Notes under the pieces: generated by a model
Told to the model about the DNA's origin: nothing
The model's input: only the letters and a program-made list of their open reading frames with translations
Databases searched by the model: none
Made by a program: the position numbers and the translations under genes
Assembly: GCF_019278465.1 (NCBI RefSeq)
Contig: NZ_CP058983.1
Coordinates: forward strand, 1,301,501 to 1,365,500
Length of the DNA: 64,000 bases
DNA from: Tenacibaculum sp. AHE14PA
Lineage (GTDB): Bacteria; Bacteroidota; Bacteroidia; Flavobacteriales; Flavobacteriaceae
Direction of reading: 5' to 3'
Part shown: one piece after another, positions 45,966 through 54,597 of the stretch
Position numbering within the stretch: position 1 is the stretch's first letter
Layout: every line of letters starts with the position of its first letter

Positions 45966-46295
45966 ATAATAGCAGAAATTACTCAGACGGAAACAATTCT
46001 GAATTAAAATCATCAAATTTATTGTGGAATAATTCTAATTTAAATTACGTTTTTTCTGTCAACACTGGAAAAATAACATTCCCAAGTTTAGAGCAAATTT
46101 ACGGAATTCTTACTCAAACGGAATTTTAAGCATTAGCTACAACAGAACTGAACGTAGAAAATCACTCTTGCGGAATTTAGCAACTTTACGGAATTGAAAA
46201 TCTTTGCGGAATTGTTTACTGAAACGCTGAATTTTGAAAATATAAAAAAACCTAAAACGGAACTATAAATCGAAATAAAAACTACAATTTGCAAC
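45959..46295. repeat. ORF-less repeated cassette C31 (copy 9 of 11)
   Basis: Same family body with yet another pair of termini (gttgcaaata / atttgcaac). Last of four tandem copies. No gene. Confidence 0.72.
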
Positions 46296-46423
46296 AATGT
46301 GCATAATTTATTGCGGTTACAGTTTTTCCTGCGGAAAAACCTCGCAAGCGTAAAAGTCTGTGCTTTATTTATTATTTTTTCGCTAAATTTACCCAACAAA
46401 CTATAAGCACAAAGCCGTTGCCA
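46289..46423 (+). repeat. attC-like site 31
   Basis: R'' aatttgcaac complements the C31 start gttgcaaata at 9 of 10. R' gttgccagta at 46417 opens C32. Nearly identical in body to site 30. Confidence 0.9.
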
Positions 46424-46442
46424 GTAATACCGAAAACAAAAA

Positions 46443-47711
46443 ATGCGAAAAAACATAAGTAAGGAACTTGATTATTTTAAACAACGTAATTCTTCAAGAA
46501 TATATGTAAGTAAATCATTCCCTTATTTGAAATTTAGAGGCATTTTTACAAATGAAAAAAGGTTTGTCAAAAAAGTATTCAAAAAAGAAACTATTAATGA
46601 ATTTGCCGAAGTTAAAGGAGAAATTGTACTTCGAGAAACTGGGATTTTTGAAAATAAATATCAAGTTAGTGCAATTGTTTATTCAATTAAAGACACAAAT
46701 CTTTTAGAATTTACTTTACAAAAGTTTACCGAAAATCAGGAAACAGGAATTTCTAAACCAATTCAAGAAACTGCTTTTTCTTTTAGTCAAGATGAATTTA
46801 CCGAATTACTAAAATTCTTGAGTGACTTAAAGTTTTTAGACTTTTCAAATAAAGATAGATTTGTAATAGAAGAAGGAACTTTACCAAATAGAAAAATCCT
46901 ATTAAACTTAACAAAACCTGACACAAGTAAGATATTAGTTGATAAAGATTTAGCAGAATTAGTTGATAAATTATCTGACTTAGATAAAGACAAAAGAGAA
47001 TCTGTTTTGGAAACTTTAAGAAATAATGTTTTAACAAAACAAGATTTAAATATTCTTTCAGGTAGAAAAGATGGTTTAGAAATATTCAAAGAGCTTTTTA
47101 AGAAAAATATTACAGAACCTGAATGGCAGATATTCTTTAAACAGAATTCTTGGATTTTCGGTTATGGATTAGATTATAGGTTTTTAAGTATTTTACAAAG
47201 AGAAGCTTCAGTTTCTTCAACTGATTTGGATGGGAAAAACGAAGTTAAATTGGACTATTTACTTGGCGACAAAAATTTCACCATTATTGTTGAATTAAAA
47301 CGACCTGACACGCCTCTATTTGAAAAAGACAAAAATCGTTCTGAATCGTGGAAACTTTCAAAGGATTTGACTTATGCCGTATCTCAAATTCTTTCTCAAA
47401 AAGCAGAATGGGAAATAAAAGCTCAAACAGAACAATTCGATGAAAATGGAAATAAAATTGAACAAGATACAGTTGACCCAAAAACAATTTTAATAATCGG
47501 AAACACCAATCAATTTTCTGGTTCGACAAAAACGGACTTGATTAAGAAAAAAACATTTGAATTGTATCGAAGAAATTCAAGAAACATAGAAATAATAACT
47601 TACGATGAACTTTTAGAAAGAGCACAGTTCATTGTAAATGACGGAACAGTTAGCGAGGAAACCGAAGAAAAAAAACAAGTAGAAAACGACTATGATGATT
47701 TACCATTTTAG
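46443..47711 (+). CDS. sduA: Shedu nuclease (SduA, DUF4263; cassette C32)
   Basis: 422 aa. The C-terminal Shedu domain is clear: EPEWQIFFKQNSWIFGYGL, LQREASVSSTDLDG, and PD-(D/E)XK residues D271 (KLDYLL), E284 and K286 (IIVELKRPDTPLF), then SWKLSKDLTYAVSQIL and a C-terminal strand region TILIIGNT. The N-terminal 200 residues are a less conserved sensor-like domain. Shedu is a single-gene antiphage system whose nuclease cuts DNA. The gene is full length and intact. Confidence 0.93.
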   Translation: MRKNISKELDYFKQRNSSRIYVSKSFPYLKFRGIFTNEKRFVKKVFKKETINEFAEVKGEIVLRETGIFENKYQVSAIVYSIKDTNLLEFTLQKFTENQETGISKPIQETAFSFSQDEFTELLKFLSDLKFLDFSNKDRFVIEEGTLPNRKILLNLTKPDTSKILVDKDLAELVDKLSDLDKDKRESVLETLRNNVLTKQDLNILSGRKDGLEIFKELFKKNITEPEWQIFFKQNSWIFGYGLDYRFLSILQREASVSSTDLDGKNEVKLDYLLGDKNFTIIVELKRPDTPLFEKDKNRSESWKLSKDLTYAVSQILSQKAEWEIKAQTEQFDENGNKIEQDTVDPKTILIIGNTNQFSGSTKTDLIKKKTFELYRRNSRNIEIITYDELLERAQFIVNDGTVSEETEEKKQVENDYDDLPF

Positions 47712-47722
47712 AAAAGTACTAC

Positions 47723-47919
47723 TGGCAACAACGTGTATAAAACATAGCTAATAAGTGCTTAATCGAAAGGTTTGTGCTTATTTATAAAGTCCGCCAAATT
47801 TTTAAATTTGGCTTTTAATATTGATAAGTTAAAAACAAAATATAAAAATTCGGCTCTGTGTTAATCCGAAAAGTTAGTGTCTTTTTACACGCTACGTTTC
47901 ATACACAAGACCGTTGTAA
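47723..47919 (+). repeat. attC-like site 32 (long class)
   Basis: R'' tactggcaac exactly complements the C32 start gttgccagta. R' gttgtaaaca at 47913 opens C33. Arms GTGTATAAAACATAGC / GCTACGTTTCATACAC mispair at two A/C positions. Confidence 0.92.
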
Positions 47920-47942
47920 ACAATACCCAAAAACTCACGAAA

Positions 47943-49097
47943 TTGATTAAGCTTTTTGATAAAACAACAGAAATTATAGTTGGTCCTTCTAGTAATAATG
48001 AAAATTCATTTAATTACTATCATAAAAGCAATCGCAAGGATATTCAAATCATTAGAGAAACTCTAGAAAAATGGTTTTCAGAATATCCTGAATTAGAGAA
48101 ATTAGAACTGAAAAATCGTTTTAAAAAGGATTTAGACTCAGCCTTCTACGAACTTTTTCTATTTGAACTATTTAATAAATTAGGCTTCAATATTGAAATT
48201 CACCCTCAACTTAAAGACACTAACAAAAGACCAGATTTTTTAATATCTAAAGATGACTTTCAAGCGTATGTAGAAGCCAAAATTTGTTTTGATAAAACAG
48301 AAACAGAAATGGCTTTTGAAAAACGTCAAAATGAATTCTATGACAAATTAAGTAAAGTAAGAATAAAAGGATTTTTATTGAGAATTGAAGAGTTAAGTTT
48401 TAAAACTCAAAAGCAACCTAGAGTAAAAGAATTAATTTCCAAAATTGAATTAGAAGTTAGTAAACTTGAGCCAAAGGAAATTACTGAAAGAATGGAAAAA
48501 TTTGGTTTTGATGGATGTCCTAATATTGACTTTGAAAATAAAGATTTAAAAATTCGAGTTCAACCAATGCCTTTAATTGAATCTCAAAAAGATAAAATCA
48601 GTAAAAATCCTATTGGTATGTTTCCTATCGAAACTTTTTGGGGAGGTGGAGAAAATTCCATTCGACAATCTATTCTCAAAAAAGCTAAACGTTATGGGAA
48701 ATTCGAAATTCCATATCTAATTTGTATAAATGCTTTAGGAAAAAAAACATCAGGAAAAATAGACATTGAAAATGTAATTTGGGGTTCTTTAAAATATACT
48801 TTCTCTACAAATCCTGAAAATAGGGACGGAAAAATGACCAGAGAAAGAGATGGAATATTTTATAATTCAGGAAAAGCAAAATTAACTAATGTTAGCGGAA
48901 TTGTGGTCACGAAAGTATTTCCATCAAATATTCCAAATGCTAATTATTGGCTTTTTGAAAATCCATTTGCAGAAAACAAATTTGATTTTGAAAAACTTAA
49001 TCTAATCTATAATTATGTTAATGGAAATCAAATTATTAGTAAAGATGGAAATGATTTTGATAAAATTTTCGGAATATCAAAAGAATGGCTGAATTAA
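47943..49097 (+). CDS. PD-(D/E)XK-like nuclease (cassette C33)
   Basis: 384 aa from TTG 47943; an upstream GTG at 47877 lies inside the attC site and is rejected. After a helical N-terminus, FELFNKLGFNIEIHPQL and RPDFLISKDDFQAYVEAKI show the restriction-nuclease pattern D...ExK. The C-terminal half contains GGGENSIRQSILKKAKRYG, often seen in nuclease-like defence proteins. The target is unknown; antiphage function is inferred from domain and company. Confidence 0.75.
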   Translation: MIKLFDKTTEIIVGPSSNNENSFNYYHKSNRKDIQIIRETLEKWFSEYPELEKLELKNRFKKDLDSAFYELFLFELFNKLGFNIEIHPQLKDTNKRPDFLISKDDFQAYVEAKICFDKTETEMAFEKRQNEFYDKLSKVRIKGFLLRIEELSFKTQKQPRVKELISKIELEVSKLEPKEITERMEKFGFDGCPNIDFENKDLKIRVQPMPLIESQKDKISKNPIGMFPIETFWGGGENSIRQSILKKAKRYGKFEIPYLICINALGKKTSGKIDIENVIWGSLKYTFSTNPENRDGKMTRERDGIFYNSGKAKLTNVSGIVVTKVFPSNIPNANYWLFENPFAENKFDFEKLNLIYNYVNGNQIISKDGNDFDKIFGISKEWLN

Positions 49098-49106
49098 AAG
49101 TACTGT

Positions 49107-49240
49107 TTACAACACCGTATATAATTTATTGCTGGCTTCTCGCCTACTTACGAAAGTCCTCTCGGACTTTCTTTGTTCGTAATTATTTACTAAATTAGTT
49201 GCTTAAACCACGCAACAAACCATATACAAACACGTTACCA
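49107..49240 (+). repeat. attC-like site 33
   Basis: R'' tgtttacaac exactly complements the C33 start gttgtaaaca. R' gttaccatac at 49234 opens C34. Confidence 0.92.
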
Positions 49241-49257
49241 TACATTTGAGAAAAACG

Positions 49258-49716
49258 ATGACAGAAACAAACATTACTACTTCAGAATTAAGAACTGAAC
49301 CAAATATTGGAAAAAGAATTTTAGCCGGATTTATAGATTATCTAATAATTTACGTATTCTTTTTTATCTATATCTATGCGTTTGGAGAACCAAATGCGGA
49401 AGGTGAATATTCTGTAAATGGATTACCAGCACTTTTGCCAATAATCTTTTGGGGAATTATGACTGTCGGACTTGAAATCGGACTCGGAGCAACACTCGGA
49501 AATTCACTCGCAGGAATAAAAGCAATTCCAAAAAGCGGAATTAACCGAAAACTAACTTTTGGTGAATCTTTTAAAAGACATTTACTTGACCCAATTGATA
49601 TGTTCTTTTTTGGACTAATTGGAATAGTAACAATAAAAAATACAGATAAAAATCAAAGATTGGGAGACATTTGGGGAAACACAATTGTCGTGCGGAATGA
49701 AAATCTGACTGAATAA
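49258..49716 (+). CDS. RDD-family membrane protein (cassette C34, copy 2)
   Basis: 152 aa, identical in sequence to the product at 32052-32510. The RDD-type membrane protein starts at ATG 49258 after the same leader. See the first copy for domain details; both copies look intact. Confidence 0.88.
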   Translation: MTETNITTSELRTEPNIGKRILAGFIDYLIIYVFFFIYIYAFGEPNAEGEYSVNGLPALLPIIFWGIMTVGLEIGLGATLGNSLAGIKAIPKSGINRKLTFGESFKRHLLDPIDMFFFGLIGIVTIKNTDKNQRLGDIWGNTIVVRNENLTE

Positions 49717-49735
49717 CAAACTGAATAAAAACGTA

Positions 49736-49867
49736 TGGTAACACCGTATAAAAATAATTGCGGTTTAGTACTTAATCAAAGGTCGTTGCGTGTTTGTAAC
49801 GTCTGATTTTCCTTCGGAAAATCCTCGCATACAAACCCGCAACTATTCTTATACATAAACGTTGTAG
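49736..49867 (+). repeat. attC-like site 34
   Basis: Copy of site 11. R'' gtatggtaac exactly complements the C34 start. R' gttgtaggta at 49861 opens C35. Confidence 0.92.
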
Positions 49868-49892
49868 GTAATTACACAAAACACTTTGAAAA

Positions 49893-50504
49893 TTGGAGAA
49901 AACGTACGAATTAATAAATGATTCAATTAAAATATCATCTGAAAAATTAATCGGATTTAAATCTACAGAGGAGTTTGAAAAATCTCTATTTCACGTAAAA
50001 CATTTAATTAAAAGTTCTATCCTACTATTAGAAAACAAATTTTATAATCAATCATTATTTTTGACAATTACTGCAATTGAAGAAATTGCGAAAATTGAAA
50101 TTTGTGTTTATCGAGGGTTTAATGAAAGAACAAAAGTTAATCGGAGAAAAGACCCTTTATTTAATCATTATTCGAAACATAAAATTTCTGCTAACCCAAT
50201 AATATTAATTGGAGAAAGATTAAAAAAGAGTATTGGCGAGGATAGATTAATCGAAATTTTCAAAAACTTACAGTCTGGAAAATTCATAGAAATTCGAGAG
50301 AATTGCCTTTATTTTGAGAGAAATAATGAAAAGCTTATAATACCGAATGAAATAATCGATGAAAAAAAATCATATGAAACACTCTTAATCGCAATTGAAA
50401 TGATTGACGATAAATTTTGGGGATTAACCGAATTAGCTTCTAAAATTTCAGATGAATTAAACAAGTATTATTCTAAAATAGAAACTGAATTAAACCAAAA
50501 ATAA
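49893..50504 (+). CDS. AbiV-family abortive infection protein (cassette C35, copy 2)
   Basis: 203 aa, identical to the product at 32687-33298, with the same TTG start. It carries the same AbiV motifs. The duplication may raise dosage or simply record a recent cassette copy event. Confidence 0.85.
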   Translation: MEKTYELINDSIKISSEKLIGFKSTEEFEKSLFHVKHLIKSSILLLENKFYNQSLFLTITAIEEIAKIEICVYRGFNERTKVNRRKDPLFNHYSKHKISANPIILIGERLKKSIGEDRLIEIFKNLQSGKFIEIRENCLYFERNNEKLIIPNEIIDEKKSYETLLIAIEMIDDKFWGLTELASKISDELNKYYSKIETELNQK

Positions 50505-50511
50505 AAACTAC

Positions 50512-50708
50512 CTACAACACGGTGTATAAAACATAGCTAATAAGTGCTTAACCGAAAGGTTTGTGTTTATTTATAAAGTCCGCCAAATTTTTAATTTGGC
50601 TTTTAAAAAGAGAAAAATTAAAAACAAAATATAAAAATTCGGCTCTGTGTTAATCGGAAAAACTAGTGTCTTTTTGCACGCTACGTTCCATACACAAGTC
50701 CGTTGGCA
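50512..50708 (+). repeat. attC-like site 35 (long class)
   Basis: Copy of site 12 up to the GTT. R'' tacctacaac exactly complements the C35 start. R' gttggcaaca at 50702 opens C36. Confidence 0.92.
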
Positions 50709-50713
50709 ACAAT

Positions 50714-51745
50714 ATGACCAAAGAAGAAGAAATAGAAATCGTACACGGAAAAGGAACACACGTTGTAATTCTTGGAGCTGGAGCTACTTATGCTTCGACA
50801 TTAAGAAATCCTGAAAAAAATGGAAAAGCACTTCCTTTAATGTGGAATGTAGTTGACATTGTAGGATTGACTAACGTGGTTAACAAGTTACCAAAAGAAT
50901 ACCAACTTTTAAAAGAGGATTTTGAAAAACTATATAGTTTATTGGCAAAGGATGATAAATTTAAAGCCGAAAGAGAACATATAGAAAAAGTAGTATACCA
51001 ATACTTTAGCGAATTGGAATTACCTGATGAGCCTACAATATATGACCATCTTATACTTTCTTTGAGACATAGGAAAGACATAATTGCAACGTTTAATTGG
51101 GATCCATTTCTTTATAAAGCATACGTAAGAAATAGTGAATTCGTAGAAAGTCCTGGGATTTTACATTTACACGGTTGTGTTTCTCTAGGATTTGACAAAT
51201 CAAATGGAACTGTTGGTCCTGCTGGTTGGACTTCTAAAAAAACATTGCGTGATTTTGAGCCAACTAAATTATTATATCCTGTAGACAAAAAAGATTATAA
51301 TAGTGACACTTATATAAGCGGACAATGGGAAGCACTTGGCAATAGATTAAAAGAAGCAGAAAGAGTTTCCGTTTTTGGTTATTCTGCACCAGTAAGTGAT
51401 GTAGAAGCAATCGACTTACTTCAAAAAGCTTGGGGAAATGTTGAGGATAGAGCAATGGAAGAATTTGAATTGATAGATATTCAAGAGGAGAAAAAATTAT
51501 TAAAATCGTGGGATACATTTATTCACACACATCATTATCACTACTGTAATGACTATTTCGATTCCTCATTGGCTTTACATCCAAGAAGAACGGTAGAGAG
51601 TTATCATCATTGGGCAATGCCTATGACACCTAATGAAGCCTTTCAAGATGGAAATCAAATACCCGATGATTTTAAAACCCTTGAAGAATTGTGGGAATGG
51701 CACAAACCATTAATTGAAGCTGAAAAAAAGTTTTATGGAAAATAA
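50714..51745 (+). CDS. SIR2-like protein (cassette C36, gene 1)
   Basis: 343 aa from ATG 50714; an upstream in-frame start lies in the attC site. The SIR2-like Rossmann pattern is seen: THVVILGAGATYAS, IATFNWDPFLYKAY (catalytic-type N and D), GILHLHGCVSLG (catalytic His region) and VSVFGYSAPVSDVEA. The C-terminus is rich in His and Trp. SIR2 effectors deplete NAD+ on infection in several systems. It overlaps the next gene by 11 bp, so the two are probably partners. Confidence 0.82.
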   Translation: MTKEEEIEIVHGKGTHVVILGAGATYASTLRNPEKNGKALPLMWNVVDIVGLTNVVNKLPKEYQLLKEDFEKLYSLLAKDDKFKAEREHIEKVVYQYFSELELPDEPTIYDHLILSLRHRKDIIATFNWDPFLYKAYVRNSEFVESPGILHLHGCVSLGFDKSNGTVGPAGWTSKKTLRDFEPTKLLYPVDKKDYNSDTYISGQWEALGNRLKEAERVSVFGYSAPVSDVEAIDLLQKAWGNVEDRAMEEFELIDIQEEKKLLKSWDTFIHTHHYHYCNDYFDSSLALHPRRTVESYHHWAMPMTPNEAFQDGNQIPDDFKTLEELWEWHKPLIEAEKKFYGK

Positions 51746-52712
51746 AGAGTCTACGAAAACAAAACAACCCGTAAAACCTTATTTAAGACCAGATTACAAA
51801 CCTAGAAATTGGTGGCAACGAAATTGGATTGAACTAGTTACAATAGCGGTTGGTGTAATTATTATTCATATTTTTTTACTTTTTAAAGCGTTTAATGGTA
51901 ATGAATTAAATTCCACCAATGCGAGCGAATTTGGGAGCTTCATTGGTGGATATATGGGAACTCTTTTTGCTCTAGTAAGTGTTATTTTTCTATATACAAC
52001 TTTGAGAGACCAAAGGAGAACTTCCGAAATTGAGAAATTTGAAACACGCTTTTTTGAACTGATTAGACTTCATAGGGATAATGTTCAAGAAATAACTCTT
52101 AAAACACAAAACGGGAAAAAAATTTTCGTGCTATTTATTCGAGAGTTTAGGGAAATAATGAAAATTGTCAAAGACGTTTTTAAAAATGACAAGCTAGAAA
52201 AAAAACAAATTATTGAAATTTCATATTTGGCATTTTTTTACGGTATTGGACCAAATTCTACAAGGATATTAAAAAATTCACTTTCCAATTATGATAAAAC
52301 AAAAGTGAAAAAATTGACTGATGAACTACAATCACAAAAACAAAAAGTAAAAAAAGAACGAAAATTTAATTACGTGCCTTTTGAAGGACATCAATCAAGA
52401 TTAGGTCATTATTATCGCCATTTGTTTCAATCGATTGCCTATTGTCACAATAAAAAAATTGACATTGATAAATACGAGTATATTAAATTAATTAGAGCTC
52501 AACTCTCAAATCACGAACAGGCTCTTTTATTTTTAAATTCAATTTCTAAACTCGGAAAACCGTGGAAAGATGAAAACTTAATTAAAACATATCGTCTGAT
52601 TAAAAATATCCCAGAAGATTTTTTTGACCCTAAAAAGGAAATCGATATTAAGGAATTATATCCTGAAATGATATTCGAATATGAAGAAAATACTGTTGCC
52701 AACAATGTATAA
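51735..52712 (+). CDS. Putative phage abortive infection membrane protein (cassette C36, gene 2)
   Basis: 325 aa from ATG 51735, overlapping the SIR2 gene. Two N-terminal membrane helices (ELVTIAVGVIIIHIFLLF, GSFIGGYMGTLFALVSVIFL), a YTTLRDQRRTSEIEKFETRF coupling helix and a GHQSRLGHYYRHLFQSIAY motif identify the putative-Abi membrane family (AbiC-like). The stop is supplied by site 36 (C-terminus ENTVANNV). Paired with the SIR2-like gene, it may anchor or sense infection at the membrane. Confidence 0.82.
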   Translation: MENKESTKTKQPVKPYLRPDYKPRNWWQRNWIELVTIAVGVIIIHIFLLFKAFNGNELNSTNASEFGSFIGGYMGTLFALVSVIFLYTTLRDQRRTSEIEKFETRFFELIRLHRDNVQEITLKTQNGKKIFVLFIREFREIMKIVKDVFKNDKLEKKQIIEISYLAFFYGIGPNSTRILKNSLSNYDKTKVKKLTDELQSQKQKVKKERKFNYVPFEGHQSRLGHYYRHLFQSIAYCHNKKIDIDKYEYIKLIRAQLSNHEQALLFLNSISKLGKPWKDENLIKTYRLIKNIPEDFFDPKKEIDIKELYPEMIFEYEENTVANNV

Positions 52713-52828
52713 AAATAATAGCGGTTTAATCGCTAAAACGAAAGTAAGTAAATGTAAAAAAGGTCTGTGTTTATCTGAAAAGCTAGTGTATGTAAATCCG
52801 CTACTATTCTTATACTAGACCGTTGGCA
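52697..52828 (+). repeat. attC-like site 36
   Basis: R'' tgttgccaac exactly complements the C36 start gttggcaaca. R' gttggcaaac at 52822 opens C37. Arms GTATAAAAATAATAGCGG / CCGCTACTATTCTTATAC. Confidence 0.92.
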
Positions 52829-52882
52829 AACATTGAATCGAAGCTATATGAAATTAAGAGTTGTAAAAAAGAAAATATAATA

Positions 52883-53100
52883 ATGGATACTAAAGAAAAT
52901 GCGGAATCAAGCTCTAAAAAAATTCATATTGACAAAACAAGAATGGTTACTCAATAGCACAAGAAGTGAAAAGACAAACAAATTCCTTGGATAAGTTTAT
53001 AGCTGATTCAGGTTTTCCTCTTCTAATAGACTACAAGATAAAAGAAGACCTAACAGAATTAGATAAGAAATTTATCGAGCATTTTTTACCCAATCACTAA
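52883..53100 (+). pseudogene. Frameshifted small gene (cassette C37)
   Basis: ATG 52883 opens MDTKENAESSSKKIHIDKTR, stopping at 52955-52957. Another frame continues with AQEVKRQTNSLDKFIADSGF and KEDLTELDKKFIEHFLPNH to a stop at 53098-53100. One shift joins both into a plausible protein of about 72 aa. A GTG at 52966 could also start the second part alone. It may be a decayed regulator or antitoxin. Confidence 0.45.
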
Positions 53101-53191
53101 TGAGTTTATCATAATGATAATTAAAACAGTTAGAAAAGTTCATTGAAATGTTAAAAAAATAAGTAAAAGTTATAGTCTTAGATAAAATTCT

Positions 53192-53199
53192 TATCTTTG
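53192..53199 (+). promoter_or_regulatory. -7 promoter element for the C37 RNA candidate
   Basis: TATCTTTG matches the Bacteroidota -7 consensus TAnnTTTG and lies just before a strongly structured region without ORF. No clear -33 TTTG is visible. Confidence 0.45.
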
Positions 53200-53204
53200 T
53201 TACA

Positions 53205-53390
53205 ACAAAAAAGAGTGCAGTCCGTTAAAACATACACTCTAATTTTGAAATTCCTTACCTAGATAGTCGAACAAAAGACGGTAAGACAACCTCTTCGGAG
53301 CAGTCACTTTTGTTCTCTTTAATTGGTGCTGATATTACTCAGATACGTGCCTACTGACCACCAGTAGTACAATGAGTAATATCATAAAGC
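53205..53390 (+). ncRNA. Candidate structured RNA in cassette C37
   Basis: Three strong stems in about 185 nt: AGAGTG/CACTCT (53212-53240); GAACAAAAG/CTTTTGTTC (53269-53277 with 53307-53315) enclosing CTCTTCGGAG with a UUCG loop; and an 11-bp GATATTACTCA/TGAGTAATATC (53331-53383) enclosing CTACTG/CAGTAG. CTTACC/GGTAAG (53254, 53280) could form an alternative pairing. There is no ORF across the region. It could be a regulatory RNA, an RNA antitoxin or a mobile-element end. Confidence 0.5.
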
Positions 53391-53609
53391 ATATAATTGT
53401 TTCCAATATAACTTTTACTTATTTTTTCCTTTCACATATATTGATAGATTAGATTATCATTTGTTGACTTGTCCAACACTTACAAAAATAATGAAAATTT
53501 ACATACACTAATTTTTTATATTAAACAAATTTAATATGTTAAAATAAACGTTAAGGAAATGTTAAAATAATGGGATTTCAAAAACTAATTACAAATAAAA
53601 ATAACGATT

Positions 53610-53739
53610 TGCCAACAACATATATAAAAAACAACTAGGTAAGTTCACATCCTAAAATTTGTGAACATTAATTAACACAACTCTAACCCGAAAGTAGCTC
53701 TAAATCAACACGTTACTTTTCATATACCAAGCGTTGTAA
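53610..53739 (+). repeat. attC-like site 37
   Basis: R'' atttgccaac complements the C37 start gttggcaaac at 9 of 10. R' gttgtaaaac at 53733 opens C38. Divergent body with TTCACATCC...TTTGTGAA centre. Confidence 0.82.
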
Positions 53740-53748
53740 AACATACGA

Positions 53749-54444
53749 ATGAACAAACTGCTAACATTAAACATTCTGATTTTATTACTCGTTTCTTGCG
53801 TTAATCAAGAAAAAAGCGAATCGGAATTTTATGCAGAAAACAAAACTTCATTTTTCGATTTAAGGAACTCTGATTGGACAAAAAACACGTGGATTAGAAA
53901 ACCTGAAAATTTAAGAACAATTCACGAATCATTGAAAAAGTTCGGTTACGACAAACTGGAAAATCTGATTTTTAAAAGTGACAATGAATTCTTAATCCAA
54001 GATATTTACATAAAACGAAATTTTGAGAATTTAATGGACAGTTTGCAACTGACTTACAACAAACCCGAAATACAAACCAAATATTACGCTGAATTTTGGA
54101 ATCGTAGAAAAGCGGATAAAAATGACTCAATCGTTTATGAAATTCTTAAAGAATTAAACTCTGTGAAATTGGACAAAAAAAAACTGAATTATGAAAAGCA
54201 GTTTGTAAATGACACATTAGTTACTCTTTTAAAAATTGAATTTGACAATGAAAATCTGAATTCCGAAAAAGCAAAATCGGATTTTGATATATTAAAAAAA
54301 TACGGATTTCATCAATCAGCTTATAACCTACTTTTTGAAAGAGCAGAATATTCTGAATTGAGATTAGACCGAGAAAAATTAAAAAAGGAATTGACCAAAA
54401 CAAAGGAATTTAAGCAACCTTGGTTAATTGATAATGAAAAATAA
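53749..54444 (+). CDS. Lipoprotein of unknown function (cassette C38)
   Basis: 231 aa. Lipoprotein signal MNKLLTLNILILLLVSC with the lipobox LVSC, then a charged helical protein (RRKADKNDSIVYEIL..., EYSELRLDREKLKKEL). No recognised domain. ATG 53749 is 16 bp after the cassette GTT, in the CATACGAATG leader shared with C21. Confidence 0.72.
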   Translation: MNKLLTLNILILLLVSCVNQEKSESEFYAENKTSFFDLRNSDWTKNTWIRKPENLRTIHESLKKFGYDKLENLIFKSDNEFLIQDIYIKRNFENLMDSLQLTYNKPEIQTKYYAEFWNRRKADKNDSIVYEILKELNSVKLDKKKLNYEKQFVNDTLVTLLKIEFDNENLNSEKAKSDFDILKKYGFHQSAYNLLFERAEYSELRLDREKLKKELTKTKEFKQPWLIDNEK

Positions 54445-54452
54445 GTACGATT

Positions 54453-54583
54453 TTACAACAACGTGTATAATTAATGGCTGGTTCAAGCCTACTTACGAAA
54501 ATCCTCGCGGATTTTCTATTCGGTTTTTATTTGCTAAATTAGGTGCTAAAACACGCCACTAATCATACACAAAAACGTTGTGC
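54453..54583 (+). repeat. attC-like site 38
   Basis: R'' attttacaac complements the C38 start gttgtaaaac at 9 of 10. R' gttgtgctta at 54577 opens C39. Arms GTGTATAATTAATGGC / GCCACTAATCATACAC. Confidence 0.92.
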
Positions 54584-54597
54584 TTAATGAGGAAAAA

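Larger units (their letters stand above)
49234..50701 (+). repeat. Exact second copy of the two-cassette block C11-C12
   Basis: 1468 bp identical by eye to 32028-33495, including site 34 and the body of site 35. Identity begins at the GTT of one R' box and ends at the GTT of another; flanks outside differ. The breakpoints therefore coincide with the expected recombination positions. Confidence 0.88.

Noticed and set aside
47877..47942. Longer N-termini starting inside attC sites (also at 29822, 39654, 50666, 54580, 56735, 61499 and the minus-strand start at 34674)
   Set aside because: These starts translate the recombination site itself and give similar non-protein-like prefixes (MSFYTLR, MSFCTLR). 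Starts after the GTT boundary fit better.
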